From Terrimesophilobacter sp044508495 (GTDB lineage: Bacteria; Actinomycetota; Actinomycetes; Actinomycetales; Microbacteriaceae): a stretch of DNA of 60,508 nucleotides. The position numbers were made by a program, and so were the translations under genes. The first letter of the stretch is position 1, and each line of letters begins with the position of its first letter. This document shows positions 18,132 to 22,898 of the stretch, in pieces. The stretch lies in the NCBI GenBank assembly GCA_044508495.1, contig JBIQHP010000002.1:1-60508 (forward strand), read 5' to 3'. Under the pieces are notes generated by a model. That model did no database searches, was not told the DNA's origin, and saw only the letters and a list, made by a program, of their open reading frames with translations.

Positions 18132-18493
18132 AGCGCGCGATCACGCTCGGGGATCTCGTGGAGGCGAGGTTTCTCCGGGCGTGCTCGCAGCTCGTCTACG
18201 AGCGGATCGCGCCGGCGAAGGAGAGCCGGCCATGGGTGAGCCTGTCCGTAGACCTTGCCGGCGCGCACGTCGGCTGGGTGCTGCGGCACTACATCGCGGA
18301 CGATGTCTTCCTCGTGACAGCTGCGCCCCACGAGCTCGACGGGCGCCGCGGTGACGAGCCGCGCGTGTGGAAGCGCTACCCGCATGCGCGGCTGTGGACG
18401 GCACCGGACTGGCGCACCGGGCTGCACGAGCCAGCAGTCGTCCTACGAGCCCTCATCGCGCTGGACGGGACGATCGATCTGCCGCTGAGCTAA
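18128..18493 (+). CDS. Hypothetical phage protein (121 aa)
   Basis: Unrecognised protein beginning MKRAITLGDLVEARFLRACS (GTG start), with several tryptophans and charged loops, and no signal peptide or membrane helix. GTG 18128 overlaps the methylase stop. The last 51 bp overlap the convergent ORF at 18443-18790. Being the third gene of the methylase cassette, it could be a partner of the methylase, but nothing in its sequence shows that. Confidence 0.55.
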   Translation: MKRAITLGDLVEARFLRACSQLVYERIAPAKESRPWVSLSVDLAGAHVGWVLRHYIADDVFLVTAAPHELDGRRGDEPRVWKRYPHARLWTAPDWRTGLHEPAVVLRALIALDGTIDLPLS

Positions 18494-18790
18494 TCGCTCG
18501 CGCAGCTCGAGGATGCGCGTCTGACGCGCACTGAGCGGGCCGACGAACGCCAGCTGGCTCGAGGTGCGCTCAGCCACGTAGCGGCTGATCGCTGAGGCTG
18601 TTGCCGGTCCGTCGTTGACGATCAGGAATCCCTTGGAGCGGCCGGCCAGGTGATCGACTCGGCGGGTGACCTTGCGGTAACGGCCGTGAATCTCACCAGT
18701 CTCGTAGTCGATCTTCTCCCGCCAGACCTTCTCGGTTCGGGCGTAGGACTTCGAGCGGCTGATGCCGCGCATCACACGACCGATCAGCAC
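18443..18790 (-). CDS. Orphaned C-terminal domain of the phage replication protein
   Basis: As integrated this is a free 115-codon ORF with a GTG start. It is basic and helical, with KVTRRVDHLAGRSKGFLIVN and a C-terminal RQTRILELRERLAQRQ helix. When the prophage ends are joined through the shared 11-bp XerC arm, the rep frame reads ACT TAT CGG ATA TTA CAG and continues in frame through CCG AGA into this ORF. Full-length phage Rep is thus 381 residues from the left side plus 119 from here, about 500 aa. Whether the orphan is translated alone in the lysogen is unknown. No known domain is recognised. Confidence 0.7.
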   Translation of the reverse strand: MLIGRVMRGISRSKSYARTEKVWREKIDYETGEIHGRYRKVTRRVDHLAGRSKGFLIVNDGPATASAISRYVAERTSSQLAFVGPLSARQTRILELRERLAQRQIDRPVQRDEGS

Positions 18791-18801
18791 TCTCGGCTGT
18801 A

Positions 18802-18829
18802 ATATCCGATAATACTCATTATGTCAACT
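18802..18829. other. dif: dif site / right prophage junction (attR)
   Basis: XerC arm ATATCCGATAA (18802-18812), 6-bp centre TACTCA, XerD arm TTATGTCAACT (18819-18829). The core CCGATAAT, three bases, CATTATGTCAA agrees with the actinobacterial dif pattern as I recall it and with the arm layout of E. coli dif. It should still serve chromosome dimer resolution by XerC/XerD. The main coding strand changes across it (plus to the left, minus to the right), as expected at a terminus. Confidence 0.85.
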
Positions 18830-18841
18830 CAAGCTGAGTTG
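18825..18841. terminator. Short hairpin flanking dif
   Basis: Arms CAACTCA (18825-18831) and TGAGTTG (18835-18841) with an AGC loop, overlapping the end of the XerD arm and lying 17 bp beyond the XRE gene stop. It could terminate that gene or be part of the dif surroundings. No U-tract is visible. Confidence 0.35.
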
Positions 18842-18858
18842 CCTATGCGAACTGCACT

Positions 18859-19053
18859 TCAGGCCTCGTCGACGAAGATCTGCTCGATCGTCAGCCCGAA
18901 CAGGCGAGCGAGAGCGAAGGCGGTAGGAAGGCTGGGGTCGAACTTGCCCGTCTCGATCGCGTTGATCGTCTGCCGGGACACGCCCAGCCGCTGCGCGACC
19001 TCGGCCTGGGTCCATGCCCGTTCGGCACGGAGAGTCAGGATGTGATTCTTCAT
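18859..19053 (-). CDS. XRE-family transcriptional regulator
   Basis: The 64-aa protein consists almost entirely of a Cro/CI-type helix-turn-helix: LTLRAERAWTQAEVAQRLGV with the recognition helix SRQTINAIETGKFDPS and a C-terminal helix LARLFGLTIEQIFVDEA. This short form is common next to a small membrane protein. ATG 19053 overlaps the stop of the membrane protein gene by 4 bp. Twin palindromes before the operon (19483 and 19523) are the likely binding sites, implying autoregulation. It lies just outside the prophage, beside dif. Confidence 0.85.
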   Translation of the reverse strand: MKNHILTLRAERAWTQAEVAQRLGVSRQTINAIETGKFDPSLPTAFALARLFGLTIEQIFVDEA

Positions 19054-19466
19054 CGGTACCGGATCCTTCCGACGATGAAGGCGATCAGGTAGACGACCGC
19101 CATGGCGATCGGGAACACCGCGAAGTCGACCTCGGCCGGGATGAGTCCGCCGGCCTGGGCGACGACGTAGCCGGAGCCGAGAACCAGTCCCCCTCCCACG
19201 GCTGCTGCGAGTGCGTCCTGGAGAATCTTCCGCTGCAACTCGTCGATCGTCCGGAGGAAGCGCACGTATGCGGCGATCCACCCGACCCCCACGATCAGGT
19301 TCACCGCGATGGCCACCCAGGTAGCCGCGTGCGACGACTCCCCCCAGAGCCCGGGGCCGAACCGCGCGAGCGCGAGGCTCGCGACCCAGGCGGCGCCCCA
19401 GGCCGCCATGCCCGCCGTCGCCTTCAGCTCCATCCGATAGGCCTCGCTCCCCCGCGATGATTCCAT
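19050..19466 (-). CDS. Small integral membrane protein paired with XRE regulator
   Basis: The 138-aa protein has four hydrophobic helices (ATAGMAAWGAAWVASLALA, AATWVAIAVNLIVGVGWIAAY, ALAAAVGGGLVLGSGYVVA, FAVFPIAMAVVYLIAFIVG) and a central RFLRTIDELQRKI segment. Function unknown; such proteins are often found with short XRE regulators and may sense the membrane or nutrients. ATG 19466 is preferred over the upstream ATG 19502, whose codons would fall in the operator at 19483-19498. Confidence 0.75.
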   Translation of the reverse strand: MESSRGSEAYRMELKATAGMAAWGAAWVASLALARFGPGLWGESSHAATWVAIAVNLIVGVGWIAAYVRFLRTIDELQRKILQDALAAAVGGGLVLGSGYVVAQAGGLIPAEVDFAVFPIAMAVVYLIAFIVGRIRYR

Positions 19467-19482
19467 AATGTCCTCCGTATTA

Positions 19483-19498
19483 GTCAAGTACACTTGAC
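19483..19498. promoter_or_regulatory. Operator 1 of the XRE/membrane protein operon
   Basis: Perfect inverted repeat GTCAAGT, AC, ACTTGAC, 16 bp before the membrane protein start. A second copy lies 40 bp away at 19523, almost four helical turns, consistent with cooperative binding of the adjacent XRE dimer. Confidence 0.6.
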
Positions 19499-19520
19499 AC
19501 ACTAGAGGCCTCGCGCGGAG

Positions 19521-20030
19521 ATGTCAAGTCTACTTGTCACACGGGGTACGGGCGGGGGCGATCCCACCACGCGCGAGAGCGCATCAGCGATCTGCGAATA
19601 CGGTCTCGAGCTCTTCCCGGACGTCAACCGAAGGATCTATGGGTTCTCCTTCGACGGGACCTGGCCCGCCTACTACGGATCGCTGAGCGCGCGCTACGAC
19701 AAGTGCGCGACCGAGCAGATACAGAAGCAGACAGCCAGCAAACCCGACGCCAATCCGGTTCAGATCGATCATGAGTCCCGCTACTACTGCTACGTGCTCC
19801 TGGTACGGGATTACGGCAAGGCCCCGACTTCTTCTCCCCCGTCTTCCCCCGCTCCCGACGCCACCGTCGAGAAGACTGCCCCGACCTGCGAGGAGGCACA
19901 GGCAGTGGTTCAGGCGACGATCGATGGGGACGAAGACGCCTTTTACACGTTCAGCGATGACTATTTCGACGGCGACCTGCCTGCGGCCAACGAATGGCTC
20001 GCCGCCGAGTGCAGCCTGGGCTTCGAGTAG
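19521..20030 (+). CDS. Hypothetical protein, possibly N-terminally truncated
   Basis: The 169-aa ORF of unknown function has a hydrophilic sequence, a cysteine-containing first domain (ICEYGLELFPDVNRRIYGF), a proline/serine-rich linker (APTSSPPSSPAPDA) and a second part PTCEEAQAVVQATIDGDEDA, as in secreted or cell-surface proteins. No signal peptide is present, and the only in-frame start, ATG 19521, lies inside operator 2 without a ribosome-binding site. Either it is leaderless or its true N-terminus was lost. Confidence 0.45.
   Translation: MSSLLVTRGTGGGDPTTRESASAICEYGLELFPDVNRRIYGFSFDGTWPAYYGSLSARYDKCATEQIQKQTASKPDANPVQIDHESRYYCYVLLVRDYGKAPTSSPPSSPAPDATVEKTAPTCEEAQAVVQATIDGDEDAFYTFSDDYFDGDLPAANEWLAAECSLGFE
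19523..19538. promoter_or_regulatory. Operator 2 of the XRE/membrane protein operon
   Basis: Near-copy of operator 1: GTCAAGT, CT, ACTTGTC, with one mismatch in the right arm. It overlaps the only possible start codon of the plus-strand ORF at 19521, so a repressor here could control both directions. Confidence 0.55.
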
Positions 20031-20209
20031 AGCAGGGCGCAGCGGGACCGGCGACGACCCGCGTACCAGGGCCGAAGTCCCGCCTCTATGCCCTCCGGGG
20101 AGAGGTCGTGGTGTCAGTAGCGGTGCACCTGCGGTCGAGCGAGCCAGTCGGCCAGGAGGGGGAAATCCCCCGCCGTGATCCGGCGCCAGCTGATCCGCAC
20201 GTCGATCAC
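20020..20209 (-). pseudogene. Remnant of a GNAT (aminoglycoside N-acetyltransferase-like) gene
   Basis: From GTG 20209 the frame reads VRISWRRITAGDFPLLADWL then ARPQVHRY, the typical N-terminus of AAC(6')-like GNAT proteins. A TGA follows at 20114-20116 where the family has tryptophan. Beyond the stop the same frame continues HHDLSPEGIEAGLRPWYAG, again family-like, and is then lost near 20030. The acetyl-CoA-binding part is missing, so this is a decayed and truncated gene. The left limit is approximate. Confidence 0.6.
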
Positions 20210-20249
20210 GATACTTGCTCCTCGCGATGCCTGCGGGCACCATGAGGAG

Positions 20250-20588
20250 ATGACCAAATACCTCATCTCCTTCCCCAGCGAAGCCATGGTGCTCACCGAC
20301 GAGGAGTTCCCGATCGTCGTCGCCGAGTCCCACGCCGTGATCGAGGAGGCCAAGGTCGCCGGCGTCTACGTCTTCGGCGGCGGGATCGAGGAGAGCGTCG
20401 ACCCTGTGCTCGTCTCGGCCGACGGCGCGGTGAGCTCCGAGATCTATCCGGGTTCCGAGCTCAAGGGCGGGTTCACCGTGCTGGAGCTGCCGACGCGCGA
20501 GGACGCCGTCGAATGGGCGAGGAAGATCGCGGCGGCCTGCCGGTGCTCGCAGGAACTGCGGGAGTTCGGGTTCGACCCGCAGAGTTAG
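20250..20588 (+). CDS. YciI family protein
   Basis: The 112-aa dimeric alpha/beta-barrel (ferredoxin-like) YciI-type protein starts MTKYLISFPSEAMVLTDEEF and includes AGVYVFGGGIEESVDPVLVSADG and the C-terminal GGFTVLELPTREDAVEWARKIAAAC. Members often act as small dehydratases or accessory domains of sigma-factor-linked proteins; the substrate is unknown. ATG 20250 follows GAGGAG directly and is preferred over the upstream in-frame ATG 20175, which overlaps the GNAT remnant. Confidence 0.8.
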   Translation: MTKYLISFPSEAMVLTDEEFPIVVAESHAVIEEAKVAGVYVFGGGIEESVDPVLVSADGAVSSEIYPGSELKGGFTVLELPTREDAVEWARKIAAACRCSQELREFGFDPQS

Positions 20589-20612
20589 GCGGGGTCGGCG
20601 GCTGCGCACCGC

Positions 20613-20963
20613 TCAGGGCAGCGGGACCACGTAGGAGTCGACCTGCGCGATCAGGTCCCCCCGGAAGGTGAAGAGATCGTTGTAGGCGAACCGGAAGCGC
20701 CCGCTCTCGCGGTGGGTGCCCTGGCCCGTGCCCGTCACGACGACGATGTCCCCCGCGTCGATCGTCCTCTCCACGGTCAGCTCGGGGCTTCCCTCGAAGG
20801 CGGGATTCTCGATCTCCTCGTCGAACTCGGCCTTGCCGCTCGTGCTGCGCAGCCCGTGGATGTGCCAGACGACATCCTCGGTGAGGCAGCCGAGGATCGC
20901 CTCGTGGTCACTGCGCCGGAAGCCGTCCAGGTAGCGGTGAACGAGTCGTTCGCGGGTGTTCAT
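20613..20963 (-). CDS. SnoaL-like (NTF2 fold) protein
   Basis: The 116-aa NTF2-fold protein includes MNTRERLVHRYLDGFRRSDH, LTEDVVWHIHGL and a C-terminal beta-sheet ending FRFAYNDLFTFRGDLIAQVDSYV, the usual SnoaL-like plan for binding small hydrophobic ligands. It is the third gene behind the ArsR and SRPBCC genes, 13 bp from the latter, and probably belongs to their operon. Ligand or reaction unknown. Confidence 0.8.
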   Translation of the reverse strand: MNTRERLVHRYLDGFRRSDHEAILGCLTEDVVWHIHGLRSTSGKAEFDEEIENPAFEGSPELTVERTIDAGDIVVVTGTGQGTHRESGRFRFAYNDLFTFRGDLIAQVDSYVVPLP

Positions 20964-20976
20964 GGCGTACTCCCTC

Positions 20977-21426
20977 TCATCTCCGATCGAGCCCCTCCAG
21001 CACGACGTCGAGCCGCTCGAGGATGCCGGCCAGTCCGGTGCGAGCCTGCTCGGTGCGCAGATCGGGCGGCAGCCGCCGCTGGTGGACCGTGACGGTCGTG
21101 CCGGACCCCGTCGGCTCGAGGCGGATCTCCGTCGTGAGGCCGGTGACCGGTTCGACGAGCACCAGGCGGGTCGGCGGTTCGATCTCCTCGTAGCGGAATC
21201 GCAGCGGATAGCTGCAGCCGTCACTGCCGAGGGTCTCCAGCGCGAACGCCCCGCCGATGCGCAGGTCGACGGTGACCGAGTCCGGCAGGATCGTGGCATG
21301 GTCCCCGCCCCAGAACACCGCGAGATGCTCGGGAGTGGTGAACGCCTCCCACACCAGCCTCGGATCGGCATCGAGATATCGGGTGGCGATCAGCTGATCC
21401 CCCTCGAGAGCGACCCGCGCCGTCAT
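20977..21426 (-). CDS. SRPBCC (AHSA1-like) domain protein
   Basis: The 149-aa START-like fold protein includes RYLDADPRLVWEAFTTPEHLAVFWGG near the N-terminus, LEPTGSGTTVTVHQRRLP and the C-terminal helix GLAGILERLDVVLEGL. AHSA1-type proteins encoded directly after an ArsR regulator are a recurrent pair, probably binding a lipophilic effector. ATG 21426 overlaps the ArsR stop (ATGA), so the two are translationally coupled. Confidence 0.85.
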   Translation of the reverse strand: MTARVALEGDQLIATRYLDADPRLVWEAFTTPEHLAVFWGGDHATILPDSVTVDLRIGGAFALETLGSDGCSYPLRFRYEEIEPPTRLVLVEPVTGLTTEIRLEPTGSGTTVTVHQRRLPPDLRTEQARTGLAGILERLDVVLEGLDRR

Positions 21427-21770
21427 CGCACCGGCTCCCCCTGCAGCGCCACCAGGTGCTCCTCGAGCTGGTCGAGGCGCGACTCCCACTGCCGTCGCTG
21501 CTCGCTCATCCAGCCGATCAGCTCCCCCAGGCGCCCGGCATCCAGGCTGCAGGGGCGGCTCTGACCCCGGACCCGCTGCTGGATCAGTCCGCAGCGCCGG
21601 AGGATGCCGACATGCCGCGAGATGGCCTGATGCGTCAGTGCGAACGGCGCGGCGAGCTCTCCTACCGTCGCCTCCCCCGCCGCGAGCCGCGCGATGATCG
21701 CCCGGCGGGTGGGATCGCCGAGAGCAGCGAAAGCGGCGTCCAGGTCGGACTCGACGGCGGAGACGGTCAT
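21423..21770 (-). CDS. ArsR-family transcriptional regulator
   Basis: The 115-aa winged helix-turn-helix protein includes LDAAFAALGDPTRRAIIARL, AAGEATVGELAAPFALTHQAI with recognition helix SRHVGILRRCGLI and wing QQRVRGQSRPCSL. There is no CxC metal site, so it belongs to the non-metal subgroup usually paired with SRPBCC proteins. It heads the ArsR-SRPBCC-SnoaL operon. The 42-bp palindrome at 21781-21822 immediately upstream is the likely autoregulatory operator. Confidence 0.88.
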   Translation of the reverse strand: MTVSAVESDLDAAFAALGDPTRRAIIARLAAGEATVGELAAPFALTHQAISRHVGILRRCGLIQQRVRGQSRPCSLDAGRLGELIGWMSEQRRQWESRLDQLEEHLVALQGEPVR

Positions 21771-21780
21771 CCTGTGATCA

Positions 21781-21822
21781 TATATTCAATGATCTCCTTG
21801 CGCAAGGATTTCATTGCATATA
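21781..21822. promoter_or_regulatory. 42-bp palindromic operator upstream of the ArsR operon
   Basis: Two 21-nt half sites match at 18 positions around the perfect core TCCTTGC/GCAAGGA; outer arms are TATATTCAATGA and TCATTGCATATA. It begins 11 bp from the arsR start codon, in an AT-rich patch unusual for this genome. A dimer of dimers of the encoded ArsR protein is the natural candidate ligand. Confidence 0.6.
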
Positions 21823-21888
21823 TTCGCCGCAGATACAGATAGAGGTGCGACCTCTCCCCCGCTCATCCCCGATCCGCCGGGGAGGATG

Positions 21889-22239
21889 CTACGCCGGCGG
21901 CTCCCACAGCTCGATCGGGAGGCCCTCCGGATCGTGGATGCGGGCGAAGCGGCCGTAGTCGGTCTCCCACTCCGGCCGGCGCTCGACGGCGATGCCCGCC
22001 GCCTCCAGCTTCGCCGCGAGCGCATCGATGTCCGTGACGCGGAGGTTGAGCATGAAGGGCTGGTCTGCCGGGAAATAGTCGCTGTCGGCGGGGAAGGGGG
22101 CGAAGACCGTCATCCCCTCCTGCTGCTGCCAGATGCCCTCATGACCCGCCTCGATGCCGAGGTGCTCGCGGTACCATGCCGTCCGGGCCTTCGGATCGCG
22201 ACTGCGGAAGAAGATCCCCCCGATTCCCGTGACGTCCAT
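21889..22239 (-). CDS. VOC-family (glyoxalase/bleomycin resistance fold) protein
   Basis: The 116-aa protein has two beta-alpha-beta-beta-beta units: GIGGIFFRSRDPKARTAWYR at the start and FMLNLRVTDIDALAAKLEAAGIAVE in the second half, ending GRFARIHDPEGLPIELWEPP. Family members bind a metal with His/Glu residues; His and Glu candidates lie in ARIHDPEG and IELWE. It is a single gene transcribed away from the ORF at 22371. Substrate unknown. Confidence 0.85.
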   Translation of the reverse strand: MDVTGIGGIFFRSRDPKARTAWYREHLGIEAGHEGIWQQQEGMTVFAPFPADSDYFPADQPFMLNLRVTDIDALAAKLEAAGIAVERRPEWETDYGRFARIHDPEGLPIELWEPPA

Positions 22240-22370
22240 GGCACGCCTCCCTGATTCACGAGGGCCTCGGCCGCGCTGCTCGCCGACCCTCGGTGGCGGT
22301 CAGCCTACCACCGGCCGATTCGACTCCATCCCCCGCGCGAGCGTCGGCGACGCTTGCTAATGTGCAGGCC

Positions 22371-22889
22371 ATGAGCGAATTCACCGAGAGCCTGCTCGCC
22401 GACGGCCCCGCTGCCGAGGATGCGTCCGAGCTGGCGCTGTTCGGACGCTTCGTCGGAGAGTGGGAGGTCGGCAACCGCAGCCTGATCGAGTCGACCGGGG
22501 AATGGGTTGAAGGCCGGTTCCGGTGGGCATTCGCCTGGATCCTCGGCGGGCGCGGAGTGCAGGATGTCATCGCCTCCCCCGACGGCCATGCCCGTGGCAC
22601 GACGGTGCGAATCCTCGACCCCGCACTCGAGGCGTGGCGGGTCTACTGGTTCGGCGTCGCCGGAGGCGATTACTGCGACCTGCGCGCCGTCCCGGATGGC
22701 CGGGACGCCATCCGGCTCGACGGCGTGCAGACCGACGGACGGCGCATCCACTGGCAGTTCAGCGACATCACGGTCGACTCGTTCACCTGGGAGGGACGCG
22801 TCTCGAACGACGGCGGGGCGTCCTGGTGGCTCGAGCAGCGCATGGAGGCACGTCGCCGCAGTCCCACCTCGACTGCCCTGCCGGCGTGA
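22371..22889 (+). CDS. Hypothetical protein, DUF1579-like beta-barrel
   Basis: The 172-aa protein, with no signal peptide, includes LFGRFVGEWEVGNRSL, WVEGRFRWAFAWILGGRGVQ, RVYWFGVAGGDYCDLRA and SFTWEGRVSNDGGASWWLEQRMEA. Repeated tryptophan/glycine beta-strands suggest a lipocalin-like barrel for a small molecule. ATG 22371 is chosen because upstream in-frame codons look non-coding. A TAATGT -10-like box lies just upstream. The assignment is tentative. Confidence 0.65.
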   Translation: MSEFTESLLADGPAAEDASELALFGRFVGEWEVGNRSLIESTGEWVEGRFRWAFAWILGGRGVQDVIASPDGHARGTTVRILDPALEAWRVYWFGVAGGDYCDLRAVPDGRDAIRLDGVQTDGRRIHWQFSDITVDSFTWEGRVSNDGGASWWLEQRMEARRRSPTSTALPA

Positions 22890-22898
22890 TCGTCGCGG

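Larger units (their letters stand above)
11013..18812. mobile_element. Integrated filamentous phage (inovirus-type prophage)
   Basis: The element is bounded by two copies of the 11-bp XerC-arm sequence ATATCCGATAA (11013-11023 and 18802-18812), giving a 7,789-bp circle. Its gene set follows the filamentous phage order: ssDNA-binding protein, small coat proteins, major coat, adsorption protein, pVI-like protein, Zot/pI ATPase, HUH replication protein. There is no tyrosine or serine integrase, so host XerC/XerD is the likely recombinase. There is no secretin, as expected for a single-membrane host; phage B5 of Propionibacterium freudenreichii is the known precedent in actinobacteria. Base composition is lower in GC than the flanks, most clearly in the pIII-like gene. 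Confidence 0.88.

Noticed and set aside
11013..18829. Satellite plasmid or integrative conjugative element instead of a phage
   Set aside because: There is no relaxase, coupling protein, partition gene or integrase. The coat-like proteins, pIII-like anchor protein and Zot-like ATPase fit only a filamentous phage.
18859..19466. XRE regulator as the prophage repressor
   Set aside because: It lies outside the right attachment site, so it would not travel with the phage; it is treated as a neighbouring module.
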